A stretch of DNA of 64,000 nucleotides, taken from assembly GCF_026341035.1 (NCBI RefSeq), contig NZ_JAPEOQ010000001.1, positions 3,596,001 through 3,660,000 on the forward strand. Direction: 5' to 3'. The translations under genes and the position numbers were made by a program. This document shows positions 56,938 to 64,000 of the stretch, piece after piece; the stretch's first letter is position 1; each line of letters starts with the position of its first letter. The notes beneath the pieces are model-generated. The model saw only the letters and a program-made list of their open reading frames with translations, did no database searches and had not been told where the DNA came from. Source of the stretch: Streptomyces sp. NBC_01016. GTDB taxonomy: Bacteria > Actinomycetota > Actinomycetes > Streptomycetales > Streptomycetaceae.

Positions 56938-56970
56938 CCTACACGGTGCCTATACGCACGGTGCCCATAC
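56938..56970 (-). promoter_or_regulatory. Candidate SARP box and 15-bp tandem repeat before glycosyltransferase
   Basis: Minus strand: GTATAGG (56955-56949), 4 nt, GTGTAGG (56944-56938), an 11-bp pitch. An additional GTATGGG lies 15 bp further upstream (56970-56964), as part of a tandem 15-bp repeat at 56946-56975 with one mismatch. The proximal end is 63 nt before the TTG start. Confidence 0.5.
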
Positions 56971-57008
56971 GCACGGCGCCGACCGACCGATCGGGCACGG
57001 TGGCGCGG

Positions 57009-57863
57009 TCAGGCGAAGACGACGGTGCGGTGCCCGTTGGGCAGGACACGGCGCGCACTGTGCCACTGAACGGCCCGGGCCAGCGCCTGGGCCTCCACGT
57101 CGCGGCCGATGGCCACCAGCTGCTCCGGAGTGACGGCGTGGCTGACGCGGCGGACCTCCTGCTCGATGATCGGCCCCTCGTCGAGGTCACCGGTCACGTA
57201 GTGCGCGGTGGCGCCGATCAGCTTCACCCCGCGGGCGTGCGCCTGGTGGTAGGGCTTGGCGCCCTTGAAGCTCGGCAGGAAGGAGTGGTGGATGTTGATG
57301 ATCCGGTCACTGAGCTGCTTGCAGAAGTGGTCGGAGAGGATCTGCATGTAGCGGGCGAGCACGACCAGTTCGACCTGCTCCGCCTCGACCAGGTCGAGCA
57401 CCTGCTGCTCCGCGACGGCCTTGGTGTCCTTCGTCACGGGGATGTGATGGAAGGGGACTCCGTACGTGGCGACGAGATCGCCCAGGTCCGGGTGGTTGGA
57501 GACGACGGCGGCGATCTCCACCGGCAGCGCCCCGGTGCGTGAGCGGAACAGCAGGTCGTTGAGGCAGTGCCCGAACTTGCTGACCATCAGCACGATCCGC
57601 ATGCGGTCGTTGGCCCGGTGGATCTGCCAGTCCATCCGGAACGAGTCACCGATGGCACCGAAGCTGGCCCGCAGCTTCTCGACGGATACGGGCGCCTCGG
57701 CACTGAAGGCGACCCGCATGAAGAACCGCTCCGTGTCGTGATCGCTGAACTGCTGGCTGTCCTCGATGTTGCATCCCGTCATGAACAGGTAGCTGGACAC
57801 GGCGTGCACGATGCCCTGCTTGTCGAGGCAGGAGAGCGTGAGGACGTACTGCTCGGCGGGCAT
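57009..57863 (-). CDS. purU: Formyltetrahydrofolate deformylase
   Basis: This 284-aa protein starts at an ATG (complement of 57861-57863), with GGAGACG upstream. The N-terminal ACT domain (residues 1-85: YVLTLSCLDKQGIVHAV) is followed by the formyltransferase-like catalytic domain. That domain has NIHHSFLPSFKG and TGDLDEGPIIEQE, which contain the conserved His and Asp. It hydrolyses 10-formyl-THF to formate and THF, linked to purine and one-carbon balance. It is full length and probably lies just outside the cluster. A one-carbon link to the N-methyl-Gly is possible but not needed. Confidence 0.95.
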   Translation of the reverse strand: MPAEQYVLTLSCLDKQGIVHAVSSYLFMTGCNIEDSQQFSDHDTERFFMRVAFSAEAPVSVEKLRASFGAIGDSFRMDWQIHRANDRMRIVLMVSKFGHCLNDLLFRSRTGALPVEIAAVVSNHPDLGDLVATYGVPFHHIPVTKDTKAVAEQQVLDLVEAEQVELVVLARYMQILSDHFCKQLSDRIINIHHSFLPSFKGAKPYHQAHARGVKLIGATAHYVTGDLDEGPIIEQEVRRVSHAVTPEQLVAIGRDVEAQALARAVQWHSARRVLPNGHRTVVFA

Positions 57864-58029
57864 GGGCGTCTCCGATGCGTGGGGTCCGTCGCGTGATGAG
57901 CCGAGGCCACCCAAGCCGCGGTGTCCATTTTTTTCATACGTGCGCCAGGGCCTGCCACGAGCCGGGTTGTCGCCGGTCGGTGAGCGGTCCAGGTTGTGCC
58001 TCCTCGACTCGCGTTCGAGGCGCCGTCCA

Positions 58030-58064
58030 CGGTGAACTCGTCGTCACCGAGCGGGAGTTCACCG
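58030..58064 (-). terminator. Hairpin between MFS gene and purU
   Basis: CGGTGAACTC (58030-58039) pairs perfectly with GAGTTCACCG (58055-58064) around a 15-nt loop. It lies about 75 nt beyond the stop of the MFS gene, so it is probably its terminator. The 276-nt gap 57864-58139 shows no other feature. Confidence 0.5.
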
Positions 58065-58139
58065 GTCGGGCCGGGCACGGTGTGCATATGCCGCGAGAGA
58101 CGTGTCGGTACCTGGGGTGGAGGGGCTCCCGAGTCGCCG

Positions 58140-59360
58140 TCACGGCTTCGTCAGTGTGACCTGGTCGGCCTGCTCCGAGGAATCGGCCCCGGACGAAGCG
58201 ACCACGTCGGACCGGCGAGTGCCGCGGTCCATGGCGCCGCCCGCGAAGGCCAGTGCGAGGCCGGCGAGGGCGAGGGCCGCGCCCACGAGGGTGGGGGAGG
58301 TCCAACCCCAGCCCGCCGAGATGGACAGGCCGCCGAGCCAGGCGCCGCCCGCGTTGGCGAGGTTGAAGGCGGAGTGGTTGGAGGCGGCCGCCATCGTCGG
58401 GGCCGCCTCCGCCTTGGCCATGAGGAGCATCTGCACGGGCGTCGTGATGAGGGAGCCCAGCGCTCCGACGAGGGTGATGACGATGAGCGCGGGAACCGTG
58501 CTGTGGACCGCGAAGTAGAACGCCACGAGCGCCGCGGCGAGCAGGGCGAGACCCGCGTACAGGGTCGGGCGCAGGGCGCGGTCCGTGAGCGGGCCCGCGA
58601 TCAGCGTGCCCAGGGTCATGCCGACGCCGTAGAGCGCGAGGACCAGGGTGGTCGAGGAGTCGGAGATGCCCGTGACGTTCGTCAGCATGGGCACCAGGTA
58701 GCTGTAGACGGCGAAGAAGCCGCCGAATCCGACCACGGCCGTGGCCAGGCCGATCAGCACCTGCCGGTTGCCCATCGCCCGCAGCTCGTGCCGGATCCCG
58801 CTCTGCCCGCCGCGCGGCTGGTGCGGGACGAAGAGGGCGAGCGCCGCGAGGGCGGCACCGCCGATGACGGCGACCGCCCAGTAGGCGGAGCGCCACCCCA
58901 GGTGCTGGCCGAGGGCCGTGCTCGCCGGGACGCCGATGATGTTCGCGACGGTGAGCCCGAGGAACATCTTCGAGACGGCGCGCGCGGCCCGGTCGGGCGT
59001 GACGAGCCGGGACGCGACGACCGCGCCCACACCGAACAGCGCTCCGTGCGGCAGCCCCGCGAGGAAACGCGCGGCGAAGAGCAGGCCGAAGTTCGGGGCG
59101 AGCGCGGACGCGACGTTGCCGATCACGAACAGGCCGGACAGGAGCAGCAGCAGCCGCTTGTGGGGGATGCGCGCGCCGATGCCGGTCAGTACGGGGGCGC
59201 CGACGACGACACCGAGCGCGTACGCGGAGACGAGATTGCCGGCGTGCGGCACCGACACGTCGATGCCGTCGGCGATCTGGGGCAGCAGCCCCATCGTGGC
59301 GAACTCGGTGGTGCCGATGCCGAACGCGACAACAGCCAGGGCCAGGAGGGCCAGCGGCAT
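58140..59360 (-). CDS. MFS transporter (DHA1 drug efflux/AraJ-like)
   Basis: This 406-aa protein starts at an ATG (complement of 59358-59360). About 12 hydrophobic helices are visible. The first helix pattern (LALAVVAFGIGTTEFATMGLLPQIA, nt 59300-59350) is the hallmark of the AraJ/YdhP-type DHA1 group, followed by GARIPHKRLLL in loop 2-3 and a GRFLAGLPHGALFG-like stretch in helix 4-5. It is a proton-driven efflux protein of unknown substrate. The long upstream open frame to 60485 is antisense to the MpaB gene and not part of it. It is probably unrelated to the lipopeptide. Confidence 0.93.
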   Translation of the reverse strand: MPLALLALAVVAFGIGTTEFATMGLLPQIADGIDVSVPHAGNLVSAYALGVVVGAPVLTGIGARIPHKRLLLLLSGLFVIGNVASALAPNFGLLFAARFLAGLPHGALFGVGAVVASRLVTPDRAARAVSKMFLGLTVANIIGVPASTALGQHLGWRSAYWAVAVIGGAALAALALFVPHQPRGGQSGIRHELRAMGNRQVLIGLATAVVGFGGFFAVYSYLVPMLTNVTGISDSSTTLVLALYGVGMTLGTLIAGPLTDRALRPTLYAGLALLAAALVAFYFAVHSTVPALIVITLVGALGSLITTPVQMLLMAKAEAAPTMAAASNHSAFNLANAGGAWLGGLSISAGWGWTSPTLVGAALALAGLALAFAGGAMDRGTRRSDVVASSGADSSEQADQVTLTKP

Positions 59361-59609
59361 GGTGCAGGAAGCCTTTCGAAGAACGGGGAGGCCGGTCCCT
59401 GGGACAGGGATCGGCCGACAACTCGTGCAGCAGCAGGACGGACCCGCGCATTCCGCGATCGCCCCGCGCGTCCCCGTGACCTCGGTCACCCCGCGCCCCG
59501 TGACCGGGCGTCGTCGGTCTTGATCCTTGAAGGCAGCCGTACGAAGGTGGGGCGGCGGGCACGTCGGGGACACGGCCCTGTCGTGCGTCAAGGCCCAGGG
59601 AGGACCAGC

Positions 59610-60491
59610 GTGCGGCGCGACCACTGGATCCGACAGATCAGCCGGCTCGATCCCGACACCGACTACCACGAGATCTACGGCATCAGCTCGTCGTACGAGT
59701 TCCCCTGGGACACCATGCAGGCCCTCGGGTTCGCCCTCTACCGGACGTACGCGGTGCCGAGCATCGGTCAACTCCTCGGCCGGACCGGCGAGTTCACCGA
59801 GCGCGCGCAGAAGCGGTACGACGACACGGTGCTCATCCTCGACGCGGTCGGCGAGCACGGTCCCGACGTGGGGGAGGGGCGCGAGGCGGTGCGCCGGATG
59901 AACCGGATGCACGGCGCCTACGACATCTCCAACGACGACTACCGCTACGTCCTTTCGACCTTCGTCGTCGTGCCCAAACGCTGGATGGACGCCTACGCGT
60001 GGCGGCCGTACTCGCCGCGCGAGGTGCGCGCCGCGACCAACTACTACCGGGACCTCGGCCGGCGGATGAACATCAAGGACATCCCGGAGACGTACGAGGA
60101 GTTCGAGCGCCTCATGGACGACTACGAGCGCCGCCACTTCGCGTACGACCCGGGCGGGCACGCGGTCTCCGAGGCGACCCTCGACCTGATGGCGTCCTGG
60201 TACCCGGGCCCGCTCGGCACCGCCGCGCGCCGGGCCTCCGTCTGTCTGATGGACCCTCCGCTGCGCGCCGCGTTCGGCTACAAGGACCCGAACCCGACCG
60301 TCGAGCGGGTGGTGCGCGGCGGGCTCAGGATGCGCGGCCGGTTCGTCCGCCTCCTTCCGGCGCGCGGCACACCGCAGCACGGCCGGGACAGCAGCACGGT
60401 GCGCGGCTATCCGAACGGGTACCGGATCGCCGACCTCGGCACGTTCCCCGGCCGTGAGCCCGCGCAGGAGGCCCGGCACTCGCACGGGTGA
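59610..60491 (+). CDS. MpaB-family oxygenase (DUF2236)
   Basis: This 293-aa protein starts at GTG 59610, with AGGGAGGA at 59597-59603. The pattern YEFPWDTMQALGFALYRTY..., GEHGPDVGEGREAVRRMNRMH and WYPGPLGTAARR resembles the latex-clearing/MpaB-type haem oxygenase family (DUF2236). No signal peptide or membrane segment is seen. Substrate unknown. It is divergent from the MFS gene, separated by 249 nt without other features. Confidence 0.8.
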   Translation: MRRDHWIRQISRLDPDTDYHEIYGISSSYEFPWDTMQALGFALYRTYAVPSIGQLLGRTGEFTERAQKRYDDTVLILDAVGEHGPDVGEGREAVRRMNRMHGAYDISNDDYRYVLSTFVVVPKRWMDAYAWRPYSPREVRAATNYYRDLGRRMNIKDIPETYEEFERLMDDYERRHFAYDPGGHAVSEATLDLMASWYPGPLGTAARRASVCLMDPPLRAAFGYKDPNPTVERVVRGGLRMRGRFVRLLPARGTPQHGRDSSTVRGYPNGYRIADLGTFPGREPAQEARHSHG

Positions 60492-60644
60492 CGGATGCGG
60501 GTGACGGACGCGGGGACAGATGATGGACGCGCGTAGAACTCATCGGGCGGGCCTCTTGCCAAGCCTCCGTGGGAAGTCCAGGCTTGTGGCTTTCAATGGC
60601 GGCTCGGCACCCGGAACTCGGCACTCGAACACGAGGGGCTCCCC

Positions 60645-61667
60645 ATGGACTTCGGACTCGTCCTGCAGACCGACCCGCCCGCCTCCGCGGTCGTGGATCT
60701 GATGAAACGCGCGGAGCGCTCCGGCTTCACGTACGGGTGGACGTTCGACTCGGCCGTGCTGTGGCAGGAGCCGTTCGTCATCTACAGCCGGATCCTCGCG
60801 GAGACCGAGTGGCTGACCGTGGGCCCGATGGTCACCAACCCGGGCACGCGCACATGGGAGGTCACCGCCTCGACCTTCGCGACGCTCAACGACATGTACG
60901 GCAACCGCACGGTGTGCGGCATCGGGCGCGGCGACTCCGCGATGCGGGTCGCCGGGCGCAAGCCGAACACGCTCGCCCGGATCAGCGACGCGATGAAGGT
61001 CATCCGCGCGCTCGGCCGGGGTGACGAGGCGGACCTCGGCGGCGGCTCGGTCGTCCGGTTCCCCTGGGTGCGCGAGGGCGCCGAACTCCCCGTCTGGATG
61101 GCCGCGTACGGGCCCAAGGCGCTCAAGATGGCCGGCGAGGAGGCCGACGGGTTCATCCTCCAACTCGCCGACCCGTTCCTCACCGAGTGGATGATCAAGG
61201 CGGTGCGGGACGCCGCGAAGGAGGCGGGCCGCGACCCCGCCTCGGTCAAGATCTGCGTCGCCGCGCCCGCGTACGTCACCGAGGTCGACACACCGGCCGC
61301 GCTCGACCACGCCCGTGAGCAGTGCCGTTGGTTCGGCGGCATGGTCGGCAACCACGTGGCCGACCTGGTGGCCAGGTACGGCGCGCACTCCGGCATGGTC
61401 CCGGACGCGCTGACGGAGTACATCAAGGCGCGCGAGGGGTACGACTACGCGCACCACGGCCGCTCCGGGAACCCGGACACGGCGTTCGTGCCCGACGAGA
61501 TCGTGGACCGCTTCTGTCTGCTCGGCCCGACCGCCGCACACCTCGAACGGCTGGAAGCGCTCCGGGAGTTGGGCGTCGACCAGTTCGCCGTGTACGCCAT
61601 GCACGACGCGAAGGAGGCGGTGATCGAGGCGTACGGCAGGGACGTGATCCCCGCGCTGAACGGATAA
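60645..61667 (+). CDS. LLM-class F420-dependent oxidoreductase
   Basis: This 340-aa protein starts at ATG 60645, with an AGGGG-type ribosome site. Luciferase-like fold: MDFGLVLQTDPPAS, TVGPMVTNPGTRTWEVTASTFATLND, GIGRGDSAMRVAGRKP and PVWMAAYGPKALKMAGEEADGFILQ. The pattern is close to mer-like enzymes of the family usually encoded beside hydantoin or pyrimidine degradation genes. The NCS1 permease gene 122 nt downstream agrees with that. It is distinct in sequence from the FMN-type monooxygenase at 32328. Confidence 0.9.
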   Translation: MDFGLVLQTDPPASAVVDLMKRAERSGFTYGWTFDSAVLWQEPFVIYSRILAETEWLTVGPMVTNPGTRTWEVTASTFATLNDMYGNRTVCGIGRGDSAMRVAGRKPNTLARISDAMKVIRALGRGDEADLGGGSVVRFPWVREGAELPVWMAAYGPKALKMAGEEADGFILQLADPFLTEWMIKAVRDAAKEAGRDPASVKICVAAPAYVTEVDTPAALDHAREQCRWFGGMVGNHVADLVARYGAHSGMVPDALTEYIKAREGYDYAHHGRSGNPDTAFVPDEIVDRFCLLGPTAAHLERLEALRELGVDQFAVYAMHDAKEAVIEAYGRDVIPALNG

Positions 61668-61789
61668 CGCTGAACGGATGACACGGCCCGCGATCGAGCG
61701 TGCGCAACACCCGTACCAGGCAAGGCAGTTGACGGCATCCGTACCCGCACGGCCGCTGTTCCCGTCTCCCTGATCAGAACGGACTGCCC

Positions 61790-63301
61790 ATGACCGACAC
61801 TGCCCCGAGAGCGCCCCTGCCCGCGGTGGAGCTCGCCGCCGACGCCTATCCGGCCGACAGCCCCTACGCCAATGAGGACCTGCGCCCGGTCCCGCTCGCC
61901 GACCGCCGCTGGACCACGTACAACTTCGTGGCCCTGTGGATCGGGATGGCGCACTGCATCCCGTCGTGGACGCTCGCGTCCGGGCTCGTCGCGCTGGGCA
62001 TGGACTGGAAGCAGGCGGTCCTCACCATCGCCCTGGCGAACGTCATCGTCCTGGCCCCCATGCTGCTGACCGGGCACGCCGGGCCCAAGTACGGCATCCC
62101 CTTCCCGGTCCTGGCGCGGGCCGGCTTCGGTGTGCGCGGCGCCAATCTGCCCGCGATGGTGCGGGCCGCGGTGGCCTGTTGCTGGTTCGGCATCCAGACG
62201 TGGATCGGCGGCCAGGGGATCTTCGTACTCCTCGGGAAGATCTTCGGAGGGTGGACGGGGGCGGCCGAGGTCGGCGGCTATCCGTGGACCCTCTGGCTCT
62301 GCTTCTTTGTCTTCTGGGTCCTCGAACTCGCCATCATCTACCGGGGGATGGAGACGCTGCGCCGCTTCGAGAACTGGGCGGCGCCGTTCGTGCTCGTCGG
62401 AGCGGTGGTGCTGCTGGTGTGGATCGCCAACAAGGCGGGCGGCTTCGGTCCGTTGCTGCACGAGCCGTCGAAGGTCGGCTGGGGCCCGGACTTCTGGAAG
62501 GTCTTCTTCCCCGGCCTGATGGGCATGATCGGCTTCTGGTCCACGCTGTCGTTGAACATCCCGGACTTCACGCGCTTCGGTAAGGGGCAGCGGGCGCAGG
62601 TCTGGGGGCAGACCCTGGGCCTGCCGACGACCATGACCCTGTTCGCGCTGATGTCGGTCCTGGTGACGGCGGGCTCGGAGAAGGTCTACGGGGTGCCCAT
62701 CTGGGACCCGGTGGCGCTGGCGGGCAAGACGGACAACGTGTTCGGGCTGCTCTTCGCACTGATCACCGTGTTCGTGGCGACGATCTCGGTGAACGTCGCG
62801 GCCAACGTGGTGTCCCCCGCGTACGACTTGGCGAACCTGGCCCCGAAGCTCATCAGCTTCCGCGCCGGCGCGATCATCACGGGCGTGCTGGGTGTCCTCG
62901 TCATGCCGTGGAAGCTCACGTCCACGCCGGAGTTGTACATCTTCACGTGGCTCGGCCTGGTCGGCGGGCTGCTCGGCACGGTCGCGGGCATCCTGATCGC
63001 CGACTACTGGATCGTGCGGCGGACGGTGCTGCACCTCGCCGATCTGTATGTACGGGACGGGCGTTACTGGTACCGCGGCGGCTGGAACTGGCGCGCCGTC
63101 CTCGCCTTCGCGGTCGGGGGCGTGCTGGCCGTCGGCGGCTCGTACTCGACGGTGAACGCCAAGGGCGAGAAGGCGGGGCCGTTCCCCGTGGACGGACTGA
63201 TCCCCTTCCTCAAACCGCTGGCCGACTACGGCTGGGCCGTGGGCCTCACGGCATCGCTCGTGCTGTACACGGTGTTGATGGCGGGGCAGCGGCGGGACTG
63301 A
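61790..63301 (+). CDS. NCS1-family nucleobase/hydantoin permease
   Basis: This 503-aa membrane protein has about 12 helices. NCS1 motifs: LRPVPLADRRWTTYNFVALWIGMAH at the N-terminus (nt 61882-61956), GHAGPKYGIPFPVLARAGFG (positions 62070-62130), CCWFGIQTWIGG, and NIPDFTRF. The family imports cytosine, uracil, allantoin, hydantoins or thiamine by sodium or proton symport. Together with the upstream F420-type LLM gene it suggests hydantoin or pyrimidine salvage. A second, partial NCS1 gene follows. Confidence 0.95.
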   Translation: MTDTAPRAPLPAVELAADAYPADSPYANEDLRPVPLADRRWTTYNFVALWIGMAHCIPSWTLASGLVALGMDWKQAVLTIALANVIVLAPMLLTGHAGPKYGIPFPVLARAGFGVRGANLPAMVRAAVACCWFGIQTWIGGQGIFVLLGKIFGGWTGAAEVGGYPWTLWLCFFVFWVLELAIIYRGMETLRRFENWAAPFVLVGAVVLLVWIANKAGGFGPLLHEPSKVGWGPDFWKVFFPGLMGMIGFWSTLSLNIPDFTRFGKGQRAQVWGQTLGLPTTMTLFALMSVLVTAGSEKVYGVPIWDPVALAGKTDNVFGLLFALITVFVATISVNVAANVVSPAYDLANLAPKLISFRAGAIITGVLGVLVMPWKLTSTPELYIFTWLGLVGGLLGTVAGILIADYWIVRRTVLHLADLYVRDGRYWYRGGWNWRAVLAFAVGGVLAVGGSYSTVNAKGEKAGPFPVDGLIPFLKPLADYGWAVGLTASLVLYTVLMAGQRRD

Positions 63302-63392
63302 GCGGCCCCGCACCACCCTCTGCACCTCCCCGTGCGTCCTTTTCCGATCCAGATTCTGTGACCTGGCTCATTGACGGACCCGTACTCCATCA

Positions 63393-63410
63393 GGTTTGGT
63401 ATACCAAACC
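63393..63410. promoter_or_regulatory. Perfect 18-bp palindrome (GntR-type operator)
   Basis: GGTTTGGTATACCAAACC is an exact palindrome about 190 nt upstream of the second NCS1 gene. The core TGGTATACCA fits sites of GntR-family regulators. The probable promoter is just downstream at 63507-63535. Confidence 0.7.
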
Positions 63411-63506
63411 GGGAGTGCGGGTCCGACGCGTGTGCGGATCGCCAAATGCCCGAATTGGGCGGTCAGTTCACCCGTGAGGAATCGGTGTTTTCTTCGCGTA
63501 CGCCTC

Positions 63507-63535
63507 TTGATTACCGCAAAACTGGCCCGTAGCGT
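63507..63535 (+). promoter_or_regulatory. Sigma-70-type promoter of second NCS1 gene
   Basis: TTGATT (63507-63512), 17-bp spacer, TAGCGT (63530-63535), 62 nt before the ATG. This fits the streptomycete housekeeping consensus TTGACN / TAGRRT moderately well. Confidence 0.5.
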
Positions 63536-63597
63536 CTTCCCGCCAAGAGGAAACCAAGTTCCTCATCGCGGAAAATGTGGACATCCAGGAGCGCGTC

Positions 63598-64000
63598 ATG
63601 GCTGCCGTGCACGAACAGACCCCCACCGCCGGTGTCGACGGGCCCGCCCGCACCAGTCCAGGTCTCTACAGTCCCGATCTGGCCCCCACCAAGAAGGAGG
63701 GGCGCCGCTGGGGCGCGTACAACGTCTTCACGCTGTGGGGCAACGACGTGCACAGCCTGGGCAACTACGCTTTCGCCGTGGGCCTGTTCGCGCTCGGGCT
63801 CAGCGTCTGGCAGATCCTGATCGCCTTCGCGGTCGCCTCCGCCCTGCTCTTCGGGCTCCTCACGCTCTCCGGCTACATGGGCCAGAAGACCGGCGTCCCC
63901 TTCCCGGTGATGAGCCGGATCGCCTTCGGCACCCGCGGGGCGCAGATCCCCGCCGCCGTGCGCGGCGCCGTCGCCATCGCCTGGTTCGGCATCCAGACGT
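63598..64000 (+). CDS. NCS1-family permease, 3' truncated by window
   Basis: Only the first 134 codons are present. The start is ATG 63598, with AGGAG about 7 nt upstream. The visible part has the NCS1 N-terminal pattern: RRWGAYNVFTLWGNDVHSLGNYAFAVGLF, then GYMGQKTGVPFPVMSRIAFGTRGAQIP and AIAWFGIQT (listed over nt 63703-63999). It aligns with the complete permease at 61790 but is clearly a different subtype, with NDVHS in place of GMAHC, so it is not a recent duplicate. The substrate is likely a nucleobase or related compound. Confidence 0.93.
   Translation, partial: MAAVHEQTPTAGVDGPARTSPGLYSPDLAPTKKEGRRWGAYNVFTLWGNDVHSLGNYAFAVGLFALGLSVWQILIAFAVASALLFGLLTLSGYMGQKTGVPFPVMSRIAFGTRGAQIPAAVRGAVAIAWFGIQT

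Noticed and set aside
57009..57863. purU as a dedicated biosynthetic gene supplying one-carbon units for N-methylation
   Set aside because: The methyl group comes from SAM, purU is a common housekeeping gene, and it has no nnRTAGR box that I can see. It is treated as flanking.
58001..58021. tRNA T-arm-like hairpin between the MFS gene and purU
   Set aside because: Only a 6-bp stem is present; no other arms or acceptor stem can be formed around it. I found no tRNA or rRNA genes.
58140..60485. MFS gene extended upstream to 781 aa
   Set aside because: The extension lies antisense to the MpaB-family gene and has no homology. The transporter begins normally at 59360.

Overview
The window is high-GC actinomycete DNA, almost certainly Streptomyces or a close relative. 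The evidence is GC-rich third codon positions, GTG/TTG starts, a SARP-type regulator, a bldA-type TTA codon in a regulator, and large modular NRPS genes. About 57 of the 64 kb look like one non-ribosomal lipopeptide cluster, cut off on its left side. The right-hand 7 kb looks like ordinary metabolism and transport. I do not recognise the cluster as a named, published one.

Left part (2-34327, all +): three NRPS genes run almost without gaps, followed by an MFS exporter, a luciferase-like monooxygenase and a Fe(II)/2-oxoglutarate hydroxylase. Reading the adenylation pockets by eye in colinear order gives ...-Thr - D-X - Asp(or Asn) - Gly - Pro - Gly - Gly - Y - N-methyl-Gly, then a thioesterase. 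X and Y are not assigned. The N-terminal modules lie upstream of the window.

Middle part (34387-46753): a two-component system (-) diverges from a MacB/FtsX-type ABC transporter (+), a likely self-protection unit. Next is a lipid-tail operon: type II thioesterase, fatty acyl-AMP ligase, two acyl-CoA dehydrogenase-like proteins and a free acyl carrier protein. This set suggests that a 2,4-dienoyl-type acyl chain is prepared on the carrier and loaded on the first NRPS module. An MbtH protein (-) follows.

Right part of the cluster (46754-56875): a small exported repeat peptide sits beside a TrmB/LuxR-type regulator with a TTA codon. Then come a flavin reductase (-), a second 2-oxoglutarate-oxygenase-like protein that has lost the acidic iron ligand, a phosphopantetheinyl transferase, an AfsR/SARP regulator (-), a second MbtH (-), and a dTDP-glucose synthase/4,6-dehydratase/GT2 glycosyltransferase operon (-).

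Flank (57009-64000): formyl-tetrahydrofolate deformylase, an MFS exporter, an MpaB-family oxygenase, an F420-type LLM oxidoreductase, and two NCS1 nucleobase/hydantoin permeases, the second cut by the window end.

Findings most worth a second look: (i) the HxE-less oxygenase homologue at 49608-50531; (ii) heptamer pairs at 11-bp pitch (nnRTAGR) in front of at least five transcription units, a candidate SARP regulon; (iii) the exported G-E/D-P-G-W/L-Q repeat peptide beside an orphan regulator; (iv) recent homogenisation of two Gly adenylation domains; (v) an NRPS gene boundary that falls inside a normal T-C linker.
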